Assembly (NCBI RefSeq): GCF_019931275.1
Contig: NZ_JAIOTY010000002.1
Location: forward strand, 434,001-498,000
Source of the DNA: Nitratidesulfovibrio sp. SRB-5
GTDB lineage: Bacteria; Desulfobacterota; Desulfovibrionia; Desulfovibrionales; Desulfovibrionaceae
Direction of reading: 5' to 3'
DNA length: 64,000 nucleotides
The notes under the pieces: generated by a model
What the model was told of the DNA's origin: nothing
Databases searched by the model: none
The model's input: the letters and a program-made list of their open reading frames with translations, nothing else
Translations under genes and position numbers: made by a program
Part shown: one piece after another, positions 48,094 to 57,094 of the stretch
How positions within the stretch are numbered: position 1 is the stretch's first letter
Layout: each line of letters starts with the position of its first letter

Positions 48094-48180
48094 GCGTGAC
48101 CTCTTGCTGGTCAGCTTGCGTAGCACGCCCGGTATGCGGGAACAACCGGCGGCGGGCGAGCGGGTCCGCGCCCAGGGGGG

Positions 48181-48630
48181 TCAGTCCGGCAGGCGCATGC
48201 GCAGCTGGTGCAGGGTGCGCATGGTGGTGTGCAGGTCCGCAACGGGTAGGCCCGCGAACAGTTCGTCCCGCACTGCGATGCCCACGGCGTCAACGGCGTT
48301 GGCCAGTTCGCTGCCGGAATCGGTCAGCTCCAGCAGATTGGCCCGCCGGTCATCGGGATTCTGCACCCGGCGCAAATGACCATCCGCTTCCAGCCTGTCG
48401 ATCTGGCGCACCAGCGTGGAGCCTTCTATGCCGATGCTCCGGGCCAGTTGTGTCTGGGTAAGCGCGCCGCCCAGCGCAAGCGCCCACAGCACCACCCCGG
48501 AGGCCTGCGACAGGCCCAGCGGTTTGAGGCGTTGGTCCAGGCGGGCGCGCCAGGCGCGCGACAGTTCACCCACCAGCGTGCTGAGCCGGTGCGAGGCGAG
48601 GACATCGGGGAGCGGTGCGTCGGTGGACAT
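48181..48630 (-). CDS. MarR-family transcriptional regulator
   Basis: 149 residues with a winged helix: QTQLARSIGIEGSTLVRQID (recognition region) and LRRVQNPDDRRANLLELTD (wing). ATG at 48630 follows AGGAA. Precedes the SLC13 transporter gene in the same orientation, so autoregulation and control of that gene are likely; the effector may be the transported anion or an aromatic acid. Confidence 0.9.
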   Translation of the reverse strand: MSTDAPLPDVLASHRLSTLVGELSRAWRARLDQRLKPLGLSQASGVVLWALALGGALTQTQLARSIGIEGSTLVRQIDRLEADGHLRRVQNPDDRRANLLELTDSGSELANAVDAVGIAVRDELFAGLPVADLHTTMRTLHQLRMRLPD

Positions 48631-48757
48631 GGGGTTCCTGCTGGTTGGGGGCGCGGCGGTATGTCCGGGATATGTCGCGGCCCCGTTCGGCGTCAATATC
48701 GATGATGCCAACGGGGCCGCGAACGTGTGGCGGGGTCTGTCTGGTCGCTGCGGACGG

Positions 48758-49654
48758 CTAGAAGCCGTAACTCAGGCGCAGGAGCAGGGCGGGGGCGTCG
48801 TCCAGGTCGTAGGTGTTCCGTTCGTCGCCGTCGGAATTGTAGACCCGCATTTCCTGGCGGGTCAGGTATTCCGCGCCCACGGTCAGGGTAAGGTCTTCCA
48901 GGGGTGTGATGTCGATGTAGCCGCCCAGCGTCAGGGACGAGGTTCTCATGTAACCCTCGCGCTGGACGGGGCTGTCGTCTGCCAGGCGGTAGGTATTTCC
49001 TTCCACCCGGCCACCGGCGCGGAAGGAAAACATGTCGGAGGAACGATAGCGGAGCATGGTTTCCGGAAAACCCACCGTGGCCGAAAAGCCCAGATCACGC
49101 TGGTTGCCCCAGTCCGCGGCGACAAGAGGCAGCAGGCGCGTGCCCACGGGGTGGGCAGAGGCCGCAACGCCGCCACGCAGACGCACGCCGCCCACCGCCC
49201 AGGTAAGTCCCACTGAGCCGGAAAGCCCCCAGGCGTCGTCCATTTCCTCTTCCCATCCGGCGGTCAGGCCCGCCCCGGCGAACCAGCCAAGACCGCCAAA
49301 ACCCAATTGCTCGGCGATGTCGGCGCGCAGGCGCAGCATGTGCAACTGTTCCCACGGATCGGACCCGTTGCCGAAGGGCAGGCTGGCGGTGTCCGACCAG
49401 TCGTAGCGGCGGTTCAGGTAGTCGATGCCGAACCAGCGGTAGCGCAGGCTGGCACCGGCTTCGGTGACGGCCACCGAACCGCCGTCGTCCATGTCCGCCT
49501 CGCCGATGGTGCGCCCGGTGAAGGTGGCGGAGAAATCATTGTCAGCGGCATGCGCGGCGTGCGCGGCCAACATCAGGCCAAGGATCAGCAGCAGCCCGCC
49601 AAGGACTGCGGCGGGAGCAGGCCGGGTGAGGACGCCAGAAAACGAACGGGACAT
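48758..49654 (-). CDS. Outer-membrane beta-barrel protein
   Basis: 298 residues with a Sec signal peptide (AAVLGGLLLILGLMLAAHAA, cleavage near AHA-AD). The mature protein consists of alternating amphipathic strands rich in Gly, aromatic and Asp residues and ends in LRLSYGF, the C-terminal phenylalanine expected of BAM substrates. ATG at 49654 follows AGGAG. Function unknown; porin or MipA/OmpV-like roles are possible. Confidence 0.82.
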   Translation of the reverse strand: MSRSFSGVLTRPAPAAVLGGLLLILGLMLAAHAAHAADNDFSATFTGRTIGEADMDDGGSVAVTEAGASLRYRWFGIDYLNRRYDWSDTASLPFGNGSDPWEQLHMLRLRADIAEQLGFGGLGWFAGAGLTAGWEEEMDDAWGLSGSVGLTWAVGGVRLRGGVAASAHPVGTRLLPLVAADWGNQRDLGFSATVGFPETMLRYRSSDMFSFRAGGRVEGNTYRLADDSPVQREGYMRTSSLTLGGYIDITPLEDLTLTVGAEYLTRQEMRVYNSDGDERNTYDLDDAPALLLRLSYGF

Positions 49655-50115
49655 GCAAGGCTCCTGTACAGGGCGCGCCTGGGCGCGCGTCGGATGTGGG
49701 GGAAGTGCCGAGATCGACGAGTGGATGCGGGGCATCAGGCAATGGAAAATGAACAGTCATGCCGCACCGGGGGCATCGGGAGAAGAGCAGGCGCGTTCCG
49801 TACTGCCGTCGGGCCAGTCCGTCAACAACATGCGCAACTCATCTGGCGTGACGCGGGCGTTCCGTGCGCCGGACGGGTCTGGCGATCTGCGGTGGCGCGG
49901 TGTCACGGAACTGCCCGGAGCCAATGCCGATTGCCGGGGCGGGTGCGCGTTGCGGGTGCTGTTCATGGGATGCTGCGGCTATTGTTGTTGTTCAAATGAT
50001 TTGACTGCTAATAATATGGAGCAGCATGAATGTCAAGCAGGCTCATTCCCCATGCGGAGCCTGCCGAAGCTTGCTGGCGCGTTACGCAGGGAAGGCGATG
50101 CTTGTGGCGCGGGGG
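49655..50115. other. Gene-free region between dsrN and the outer-membrane protein gene
   Basis: Mostly GC-rich with no credible gene. An AT-rich patch at 49980-50035 contains the perfect palindrome TCAAATGATTTGA (49992-50004), a candidate regulatory site for the outer-membrane protein gene. No obvious terminator for dsrN. Confidence 0.5.
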
Positions 50116-51834
50116 CTAGATGGCGCTGGACGAGGGGGGACGGCCGGACCTGAAGGCGCGCGCGGCACGGACCATGGCGGGGGCCCAGTGGGGGACGGCG
50201 GGCGCGAAGATGTGGGTGTAGGCGGCCATGGTGTTGCGAAGCAGCAGGCCGTCGCGGCCATCGCCCATGCCGGTGACGTGGCCGGACTGGGCCGTGAGGC
50301 GCAGTGCGCTGGGCACGGCGAGGGGGGCGGGTGTTCCGGCTGCGGCGTCACAGGGCACGCACCGCGAATAGTGGAACTCGTGCCCGCGAAAGGTCGTGCC
50401 CACGGGATGGAAGGGGTTTTCCAGTACGGTGGCGGCGTCAACGTAGCCAAGCCCCTGAGGCTTTGCATGGAACACGGTGCGCACGGGAAAGATGTCCGCC
50501 ATGGGGTGTTCGGTGCCGTCCATGACGATGGACCGGCCCAGCACCATGAAGCCGCCGCATTCCGCGTAGATGGGCAGGCCCGACTCCGACAGTCCGCGCA
50601 GCCGGTCCAGGGCCGGACGATTGGCGGACAGCCGGGCGGCAAGGGTTTCCGGAAAGCCGCCGCCAAGGTACAGGCCGTCCAACTGCGGCCAGTCCGCGCC
50701 GTCAAGCAGGGAAAGGCGTACCAGTTCGGCCCCGGCATGACGCAGGGCCAGCAGGTTTTCCTCGTAGTAGAACCACAGGGCCGCATCATGCACGTAGCCG
50801 ATGCGCGGGGGGACGGGGGCCGTCGCGTGGGGAGCGGTACCGTCCGGAGCGGTGCCAGCCAGAGTCGCATCACCCGGAACAACATCACCCGGAACAACAT
50901 CACATTGTCCGCCGTCGCGTTGCTCTGCATCATCAAGAGCGGTGGTCTCCGCACCGGGCAGCAACGACCACAGGTCGGCCACCGGACCTTGCGGCGGCGG
51001 GGCTGCGCACGCCACCTGACGCAGGCGGTGCAGATCCACGTGCTCGGCCATGATGTCCGCCACCTTGTCCAGCCCGGCAACGCATTCCTCGTGCTCCATG
51101 CCGGAAACGAGGCCCATGTGCCGTTCGGGAATGGGGTTGGCGGCGATCTTGGGCAATACGCCCAGCACCGGCACGTCGGTGTAGTGTTCGATGGTTTCGC
51201 GCAGCACGCTGCGGTGACGCGGCCCCGCCGTGCGGTTCAGGATTACCCCGGCGATGTGCACGCCCTGCTCGAAGTGACGCAGGCCGGACACGATGGCCGC
51301 AGCGGTGCGGGTCATCTTGGTGCAGTCCATGACCACGACCACCGGGGCGCCAAGGATGCGCGCCAGTTCCGCCGTGGAACAACTGCCGGACAGGTCGCGC
51401 CCGTCGAACAGCCCCCGGTTGCCTTCGATGACGGCCATGTCGAATGGACCAGGCTGGTCTGCCAGACACGCCAGACGCGCCGGATGCGCCGGACGCGCCG
51501 GGCAAGGCGGGGCAGCCGCCGGGCCGGGCAGGCCGGTTTGTCCGTGCCTCACCCTGGCGAGCGCCGCATCCCTTGTGCTGCCTTCACCCGCCAGACCGCA
51601 TCGGGTCCAGAACAGTGAACGCAGCCTGTCCGCATCGAGAAAGTAGGGGTCCAGGTTGGTGGCGGGGTGCCCGGCGGCCAGGGCCAGCCACCATGCGTCG
51701 ATGTAATCCGGTCCCTTCTTGCAGGGCTTTATCGCAAGACCCGAGCGCGCAAGGGCGCGCACCACGCCGAGTGATACCAGCGTCTTGCCCGAGCCGCCGG
51801 AAAGCCCGGCGATGACGATGCGCGGAAGATTCAT
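50116..51834 (-). CDS. dsrN: DsrN, siroheme amidase (CobB/CbiA-like)
   Basis: Glutamine-dependent amidase of the cobyrinate a,c-diamide synthase family; next to dsrABD it is assigned to amidation of siroheme for dissimilatory sulfite reductase. N-terminal P-loop ATP domain (VIAGLSGGSGKTLVSLGV), central segment with VIEGNRGLFDG, and C-terminal class I glutaminase with YLGGGFPETLAARL, the nucleophile in YAECGGFMVLG and GHEFHYSRC. 572 residues, about 100 longer than usual, because of a Pro/Ala-rich insert near residue 110 and a repeat-derived insert near 330-370. ATG at 51834 is the family-length start. Confidence 0.93.
   Translation of the reverse strand: MNLPRIVIAGLSGGSGKTLVSLGVVRALARSGLAIKPCKKGPDYIDAWWLALAAGHPATNLDPYFLDADRLRSLFWTRCGLAGEGSTRDAALARVRHGQTGLPGPAAAPPCPARPAHPARLACLADQPGPFDMAVIEGNRGLFDGRDLSGSCSTAELARILGAPVVVVMDCTKMTRTAAAIVSGLRHFEQGVHIAGVILNRTAGPRHRSVLRETIEHYTDVPVLGVLPKIAANPIPERHMGLVSGMEHEECVAGLDKVADIMAEHVDLHRLRQVACAAPPPQGPVADLWSLLPGAETTALDDAEQRDGGQCDVVPGDVVPGDATLAGTAPDGTAPHATAPVPPRIGYVHDAALWFYYEENLLALRHAGAELVRLSLLDGADWPQLDGLYLGGGFPETLAARLSANRPALDRLRGLSESGLPIYAECGGFMVLGRSIVMDGTEHPMADIFPVRTVFHAKPQGLGYVDAATVLENPFHPVGTTFRGHEFHYSRCVPCDAAAGTPAPLAVPSALRLTAQSGHVTGMGDGRDGLLLRNTMAAYTHIFAPAVPHWAPAMVRAARAFRSGRPPSSSAI
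50815..50920 (-). repeat. In-frame repeat in dsrN
   Basis: Units such as GGAACAACATCACCC and GGAGCGGTACCG recur and encode the VVPGDVVPGDAT and APDGTAPHATAP stretches. The reading frame is kept. It forms a linker between the ATPase and glutaminase halves. Confidence 0.7.
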
Positions 51835-51915
51835 GCAGTGGCGCCGAAGGGTCCGGCCTGTGTGGCGGGTGACGAAGGTGGCCGCCATGCGCGGCGCGCA
51901 TGGCGTGAGTGCATA

Positions 51916-51956
51916 CGAAAAGAGCGTATGAACCTTGCAGTCCATACGCCTTTTCG
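51916..51956 (-). promoter_or_regulatory. Intercistronic hairpin between dsrD and dsrN
   Basis: In the minus-strand transcript, CGAAAAGGCGTATG (from 51956) pairs with CATACGCTCTTTTCG (to 51916): 14 base pairs with one bulged U and a 12-base loop. A competing 6-bp pairing of the CATACG arm with CGTATG (51917-51912) is possible. No T-run follows directly. It may process or attenuate the message so dsrN is expressed below dsrABD. Confidence 0.6.
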
Positions 51957-51985
51957 GAAAAACAGTTCCCCGGCGTGGAGAACTA

Positions 51986-52219
51986 CTATTCGCCCTCGGC
52001 CCCGGCCTGCTTGCCGGCGCCCTTGAGGCCGTACATGGTGGTGCTGCCGGAGGACCAGTATTCCAGAACTTCGGCGTTCACCAGCGCGGTGAGGATCTTC
52101 TTCACGTCGCGCGGGCCCTTGTCGGGGAACAGGTCGAGAAAGTCGTTGAAGTAGAACTTGCTCTTCGAGCCGGCCTTGGATTGCAGGAATTCCACGACCT
52201 TGTTCTTGGCTTCTTCCAT
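51986..52219 (-). CDS. dsrD: DsrD, allosteric activator of sulfite reductase
   Basis: 77-residue winged-helix protein. Sequence MEEAKNKVVEFLQSKAGSKS and FYFNDFLDLFPDKGPRDVKK is typical DsrD. It has been reported to act as an allosteric activator of DsrAB; the lysine-rich face fits a binding role. Ribosome site AAAGGGG precedes the ATG. Third gene of the operon, after a hairpin. Confidence 0.96.
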   Translation of the reverse strand: MEEAKNKVVEFLQSKAGSKSKFYFNDFLDLFPDKGPRDVKKILTALVNAEVLEYWSSGSTTMYGLKGAGKQAGAEGE

Positions 52220-52238
52220 GGATAGCCCCTTTGGTTAT

Positions 52239-52265
52239 CCGGGGGCGGCAAACCCGCCCCCGGAA
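52239..52265 (-). terminator. Intercistronic hairpin between dsrB and dsrD
   Basis: Perfect 11-bp stem TCCGGGGGCGG / CCGCCCCCGGA with a 5-base loop. No T-run follows, so a stabiliser of the dsrAB message or a partial terminator is likelier than a full stop. Confidence 0.65.
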
Positions 52266-52282
52266 TGTGGTTGCCTTCCGGC

Positions 52283-53428
52283 TTAGAACTTGAACTGGGT
52301 GCTCTGACGCCAGGTGTAGTAGGCCGGATCGCGGAAGTCGTCGATGAGGTGGTGGGTGAACTCAAGGCCGGTCAGCTTGAAGAAGCTTTCCCAACCGATG
52401 CGTTCGGCCCATTCGCCCAGACGCTCGTACTTGTTCGCGTTGGCGGCGTACACCTCGATGATGTGCTTGATCTGCGCGGTCAGTGTGGGCCAGCGCGGCA
52501 TTTCGTTCGGGATGTAGGCCACGACGACCTTCGAGAACTTGGGCATGGAGATGCGGTTGGAAACCTTGCCGCCCACCATGATCACGCAGCCGTCGCCTTC
52601 GCCATCGGAGATGGGCAGGGCGGGGCACATGGTGTAGCAGTTACCGCAGTACATGCAGCGGTCGTTCTTGATGGCGATGGAGTTGACCTTCTTGTCGCCG
52701 ATTTCCATCTTGGTGGGACGCACGGCGGCAGTGGGGCAGGCGGAAACGGCCAGCGGGATTTCGCACAGCTGGTCGGTCCATTCGTGGTCGATCATCGGGG
52801 GCTTGCGGTGGATGCCCACCACGCCGATGTCGGAGCAGTGCACGGCGCCGCACATGTTGATGCAGCAGGCCAGCGAGATGCGGACCGGGGCGGGCAGACG
52901 CATGGACTGGAAGTCGGCGAAGACTTCATCCATGATCGCCTTGACCGGGCCGGAAGCGTCGGTGGCGGGGGTGTGGCAGTGCACCCAGCCCTGGGTGTGC
53001 ACGATGTTGGACACACCGGCGCCGGTGCCGCCGATGGGGAACTTGTAGGAACCGCCGGCGAACTTGCGCGAGGCCAGGTCTTCCTTCAGCGCCTTCAGGG
53101 CCGCTTCGGTGTCGACCATGAACTCGACGTTGTTGCGGGTGGTGAAACGCAGGAAGCCGCCGCAGTGCTTGTCGGCGATGTCGCACATCTCGCGGATGTG
53201 GGTGATCGACATCAGACGGGCAGCGCCAACGCGCACGGTGTACACCTTGTCGCCGGATTCGGCGACGTGCACCAGCACGCCGGGTTCCAGGATTTCATGG
53301 TACAGCCACTTCCCGAAGTTCTTCGCGATGAACGGGGGGAAGAAGGAGTCGTGCTTGCGGGGGCCGATGTCCGTGATACGGTTTGCCATCGGCTTTTCGG
53401 GATTGTACCCGGAAGAGATGAATGCCAT
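52283..53428 (-). CDS. dsrB: Dissimilatory sulfite reductase beta subunit
   Basis: 381 residues, beta subunit of the siroheme enzyme that reduces sulfite in the last stage of sulfate respiration. Siroheme-cluster cysteines Cys151, Cys188/189 and Cys193 ([13 protein letters not shown]). A ferredoxin domain with Cys231 and [11 protein letters not shown] (258-268). Ends [10 protein letters not shown]. Cytoplasmic alpha2beta2 complex with DsrA; starts 18 bases after dsrA. Confidence 0.98.
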   Translation of the reverse strand: MAFISSGYNPEKPMANRITDIGPRKHDSFFPPFIAKNFGKWLYHEILEPGVLVHVAESGDKVYTVRVGAARLMSITHIREMCDIADKHCGGFLRFTTRNNVEFMVDTEAALKALKEDLASRKFAGGSYKFPIGGTGAGVSNIVHTQGWVHCHTPATDASGPVKAIMDEVFADFQSMRLPAPVRISLACCINMCGAVHCSDIGVVGIHRKPPMIDHEWTDQLCEIPLAVSACPTAAVRPTKMEIGDKKVNSIAIKNDRCMYCGNCYTMCPALPISDGEGDGCVIMVGGKVSNRISMPKFSKVVVAYIPNEMPRWPTLTAQIKHIIEVYAANANKYERLGEWAERIGWESFFKLTGLEFTHHLIDDFRDPAYYTWRQSTQFKF

Positions 53429-53446
53429 GATGTGCTACCCCTCTTC

Positions 53447-54760
53447 TTATCTCTGGTGTCTCTTGCGGTATTCCGTGATGTCGCGATCCCAGCCGCCGGG
53501 CACTTCTTCTTCCTTGAAGAAGATGTACGGGTTGGAGCGGGGCTCCTTCACGTGCTGCGCCACGGGGTCGATCTCGGTCACCTCAAGCAGCTTCTGGAAG
53601 CTGAGACGCTTGATGGTCTCGCCCAGACGCTCGCGGTTCTTGCCTTCTTCCATCCACCAGTCCCAGATCTTTTCGACGACACCCTTGATTTCGTCGAACG
53701 GCTCGCTGGCGTCCACGAAGGGAACCAGCAGCGAACCCATCTGGGCGCCGTCGAGGACGGGCGCCTTGGCGCCGACCAGGATGGACGCGCCGCGTTCGTC
53801 ACCGATGCGCAGGGCGCGGGGCATGGTGTTGATGCAGTGCATGCAGCGCACGCACTCGCTGGTCTTGATGGACAGGGCGGAGCCGTTCCAGGAGATGCAC
53901 TTGGAGGGGCAGCGTTCCACCACTTCGGCCATGATGTCGAACTTGCCCCAGTCGCGGCCCGAGTGGGCGCCGGCGTTGGGCTTCAGTTCGCCACCGACGT
54001 AGGCCTTGACGGCGGCCTGGTCGATCTTGATGTCGTCCTTCCAGGTGCCGATGACCGAGAAGTCGGAACGGGCGATGGAGGCGACGCAGCCGTTGGGGCA
54101 GCCGTCGAACTTGAACTTGAACTTGTAGGGGAACGCCGGGCGGTGCAGTTCGTCCTGGTATTCCATGGTCAGCGCGTAGCAGCAGGCCTGGGTGTCGTAG
54201 CAGGCGTATTCGCAGCGCGACATGCCAAGGCAGGATTCGGGCGTACGCAGGTTGGAGCCCGAGCCACCAAGGTCGGTGTTCATCTTGTGGGTCAGTTCGA
54301 AGAACAGTTCTTCAAGCTGCGGGGTCTGGGTGCCAAGAAGCACGATGTCACCAGTGGAGCCGTGCATGTTGGTCAGACCGGAGCCGCGCAGGTCCCACAG
54401 GTCGCAGAGCTGGCGCAGGTAGTCGGTGTGGTAGTACTTCGCCGCGGGCTGGTTCACGCGCACGGTGTGGAAGTGCGCCACGCCGGGGAACTGTTCGGGC
54501 TGGTCACAGTAACGGCCGATGACGCCGCCGCCGTAACCGAACACGCCGACGATGCCGCCGTGCTTCCAGTGGGTTTCACCCTCGTTGTAGGACAGCTCGA
54601 GAACGCCAAGCAGGTCTTCGGGGCAGTCCACCGGAATCTGGTAGTCCAGACCCTTGGGGTTGGCAGCCCGGTAAGCAGCTTCCTGCTTGATGTCGGACAC
54701 GAAGCTGGGCCAAGGCCCGGATTCGAGCTGGTCCAACTTGGGGGTTGCATGTTTCGCCAT
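53447..54760 (-). CDS. dsrA: Dissimilatory sulfite reductase alpha subunit
   Basis: 437 residues, catalytic alpha subunit. Siroheme-4Fe4S ligands Cys177 and Cys183 (CX5C), Cys221 and Cys225 (CX3C in DGCPNGCVAS). Inserted ferredoxin domain with Cys284 and CVRCMHC (303-309). Substrate-side basic residues in this family bind sulfite. First gene of the operon; GGAGGTAAGG lies just before the ATG at 54760. Confidence 0.98.
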   Translation of the reverse strand: MAKHATPKLDQLESGPWPSFVSDIKQEAAYRAANPKGLDYQIPVDCPEDLLGVLELSYNEGETHWKHGGIVGVFGYGGGVIGRYCDQPEQFPGVAHFHTVRVNQPAAKYYHTDYLRQLCDLWDLRGSGLTNMHGSTGDIVLLGTQTPQLEELFFELTHKMNTDLGGSGSNLRTPESCLGMSRCEYACYDTQACCYALTMEYQDELHRPAFPYKFKFKFDGCPNGCVASIARSDFSVIGTWKDDIKIDQAAVKAYVGGELKPNAGAHSGRDWGKFDIMAEVVERCPSKCISWNGSALSIKTSECVRCMHCINTMPRALRIGDERGASILVGAKAPVLDGAQMGSLLVPFVDASEPFDEIKGVVEKIWDWWMEEGKNRERLGETIKRLSFQKLLEVTEIDPVAQHVKEPRSNPYIFFKEEEVPGGWDRDITEYRKRHQR

Positions 54761-55292
54761 TGCCTTACCTCCACATTGGTTTGTTGAAGTTCTGGACTCT
54801 CAACAGACACGCCCATCGCCCCTGGGGCGCAACAGGACGGCGTCTTCCGGAGGTAAGGGCATCGGTCGGCGCGGCCCTTGCGCCCGGAAAACTCGTGATT
54901 TTTTGGACAAAGTAACGCCATTCCTAAAAGGATTCCGGCGCGTTGTCAAGCCCCGACACGGAACGCCGCCCCGCCCCGCCGGGTGGCGGGGAGCAGGCAA
55001 CACCCTGTCGGGATTGCCGAAAAAATGCAGGGGGCGGCGTGTCGGTGGCGTCGCGCGCCCTGAATCATTCCGGTGCCCGCCGCGCTTTCACGCGGGGACG
55101 GGGCATGGCAGTCTCCCCGTCGGACATCCCTGTGCCGCCTGCAGGGGGGCGGGCGACACTTCCTTGCTTGTAGCCCACCATCCGGGGAATGACAACAGCT
55201 TGCGTGCATCGGCGGGATAGGGCATTGACCGTATGCCCGCACCCGGCCACGGCGGCGGGCGCCATTCGCAGTTCATGTGTTCAGGAGTGCCC
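54761..55292. other. dsr upstream region, divergent to the small plus-strand gene
   Basis: No credible gene. Holds the dsr promoter (54921-54949) and a transcribed leader of about 150 bases. The half nearest 55292 is GC-rich and must hold the promoter of the divergent small gene, though none was resolved. Confidence 0.55.
54921..54949 (-). promoter_or_regulatory. Probable dsrA promoter
   Basis: Minus-strand TTGACA (54949-54944), 17-base spacer, TAGGAA (54926-54921), in locally AT-rich DNA; predicted transcription start near 54914 gives a leader of about 150 bases. Consistent with a strong housekeeping-type promoter for an abundant enzyme. Confidence 0.6.
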
Positions 55293-55550
55293 ATGCAGGA
55301 CGATCTTGGCCTTTACTACTACCCCGATCCCAATGACAAACGCACCCGCGTCTACGTGCGCTCCAGCGGCGGCAGCGTGGAATTTCGCCTGTGGCGCGCC
55401 GACCGGCCCGAAGTGTGGGAACGCCACGAATGGGTGCCGCTGGAAATCATTCGTCATGCCGCGGGGATGTACCGCGACATGGGGCGCGAAACCGACCCCC
55501 TGAAGCTGTACGACGAATCCGTGGCGCGGGCCCTGCTGAAGGCAAACTGA
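55293..55550 (+). CDS. Conserved small protein divergent from dsrA
   Basis: 85 residues from ATG 55293 with CAGGAG upstream. Begins MQDDLGLYYYPDPNDKRTRV and continues with WERHEWVPLEIIRHAAGMYR; acidic and soluble. Function unknown. Confidence 0.75.
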   Translation: MQDDLGLYYYPDPNDKRTRVYVRSSGGSVEFRLWRADRPEVWERHEWVPLEIIRHAAGMYRDMGRETDPLKLYDESVARALLKAN

Positions 55551-55680
55551 CGCAGCCCGCCTGCCCGGGGCATTCGCCGAAAGCCTGTGACGAAGGCCAG
55601 CCGGGTTCCGCGAGAGCGGTGCTCGTGAATTCCGGAGCAATCCTGCCCGAGCGTGAGAGGCAGACTTGCCGGAGGGCCGC

Positions 55681-56418
55681 ATGCACGAAGTCAGCCTTGG
55701 GGCCACCCTGCGCGACTACCTGACCGGGCAGGACGTGGACCACACCACCTACGAGGATCTGCGGCAGGCGCTGGCGCGGCTGCTGGTGGAGGAACTGGGC
55801 CACCCGCTTGGACTGGTGGAGCCGCGCGTGCGGGTACGGTTCGACGTGCCGCCTGCTTCCGCGAATGCCCCGCCTTCCCTGCTGCCGCCGTCCCCCGGAG
55901 CGCCTCGGGGCGTCGAAGGTGCCGACCGCCCCGATGAATCCGCCGGACCGCCCGTTGCCCCCGTTGCCCCCGTTGCCCCCGTTGCCCCCGCTGCCCCCGC
56001 TGCCAATGACCCCGGCGATTCCGAAGATTCCGACAATCACGACGAAGGCTGCCGCGTGGTGGACCTGACCCTGCGCGACGACGACGGCTCGCCGCTGTGC
56101 ATCGTGCTGTTCTGCCCGGGCGCGCCGGGCACCTACGCACGCGAAAGCGTGGCGGCGGCGCGGCTGTTTCCCGGCGGCCCCGCCCCGCTGGTGGCCGTGA
56201 CCGACACGCGCGATGCGCTGCTCATGGCCGCCGTGGATGGTGCGGTGCTGGGCGAGGGCATGCGGGCGCTGCCCAGGCGCGATGCGCTGCGGCGCCTTGC
56301 GGCGGAGCATCCGTGTCCGCCCCTGACGCCGGAACGCGCGGCGGGCGAACGACGGATACTGGGGGCGTACACGGCGTTTCTGAAACGGTGCTGCGGCGAG
56401 GATGTGTGTTTGTTGTAG
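55681..56418 (+). CDS. HsdR N-terminal-like (degenerate nuclease fold) protein
   Basis: 245 residues from ATG 55681 with GGAGGG upstream. N-terminal HLGATLRDYL-type helix region, then EPRVRVRFDV and CRVVDLTLRDDDGSPLCIVL, resembling the HSDR_N type I restriction N-domain. The expected catalytic Glu-x-Lys after the Asp strand reads ...VLFCPG, so nuclease activity is doubtful. A Pro/Val/Ala repeat (see 55955-55998) links the halves. No hsdM or hsdS nearby, so not a restriction system. Confidence 0.7.
   Translation: MHEVSLGATLRDYLTGQDVDHTTYEDLRQALARLLVEELGHPLGLVEPRVRVRFDVPPASANAPPSLLPPSPGAPRGVEGADRPDESAGPPVAPVAPVAPVAPAAPAANDPGDSEDSDNHDEGCRVVDLTLRDDDGSPLCIVLFCPGAPGTYARESVAAARLFPGGPAPLVAVTDTRDALLMAAVDGAVLGEGMRALPRRDALRRLAAEHPCPPLTPERAAGERRILGAYTAFLKRCCGEDVCLL
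55955..55998 (+). repeat. 9-base in-frame repeat CCCGTTGCC, about five copies
   Basis: Encodes the VAPVAPVAPVAPAAP linker. Copies are nearly identical, so the tract is probably length-variable. Confidence 0.85.
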
Positions 56419-57037
56419 CCGCGTGGCGGGGTGTGAGGGAGGGGAGAGGAGAGGTGGTGCTCTGTTGGGTGCGGTTTCTACGAAGACACGCTAGCCCTTT
56501 TGACCACGCTAGATTTCGTTATGCCTCCGGCGCAGACGCCTCCGGGTGATCTGCCCGGCGGAATGCGATGTGCGGGAATCTCCCGCTACCTCTATCCCAC
56601 TTGGGCGTCTTGCCCACGCCCTCGTTGCGACGCATGTGCGCCGTTAAGGGCCGGCGCCACACGCTTCTACGCGCGGCACTTTTTTGTTGAGCATGATGAC
56701 GGACAATGTCTGAGGCTTGGCTTGCTGCGTTGGCGCAAGCAGCGGACGACCATTGTCTGTTGGCCTCCCTTTCGATCAATGCGCCACCCCATACGCAACC
56801 TTGGTGCGGTGTTGCGCGTCCGCAGCCGGAGATCACCGCCGAGGCTTTGCGAGGCGGAAGCTCCGGCGTCGCGGATGCGCGCCGCAAGGGACGTGTTGAG
56901 CGAGGCACTCCAGTGCAGCAAAGGCGGCGAGAGTCACGCGCACATGCGCATTCCGTCGAGCAGATCACCCGGAGGCGTCTGCGCCGGAGGGAAGCTGTCC
57001 GGCACAGGAATGCGGTGCAGGATACGTCGGGGGACCA

Positions 57038-57052
57038 GGGGGCGGAGCCCCC
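57038..57052. repeat. Small hairpin inside the inverted-repeat element
   Basis: GGGGGC-GGA-GCCCCC, perfect 6-bp stem. Confidence 0.6.
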
Positions 57053-57066
57053 GGAGCGCGGGGATG

Positions 57067-57094
57067 CAAGGGGCCGCCGCTTAGCGGCCCCTTG
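57067..57094. repeat. 11-bp hairpin next to the right arm
   Basis: CAAGGGGCCGC / GCGGCCCCTTG with a 6-base loop. This is a typical unit of dispersed intergenic repeats in high-GC genomes. Confidence 0.7.

Noticed and set aside
55681-56418. Restriction-modification system
   Set aside because: Only an HsdR N-domain-like protein is present; methylase, specificity and helicase genes are missing.
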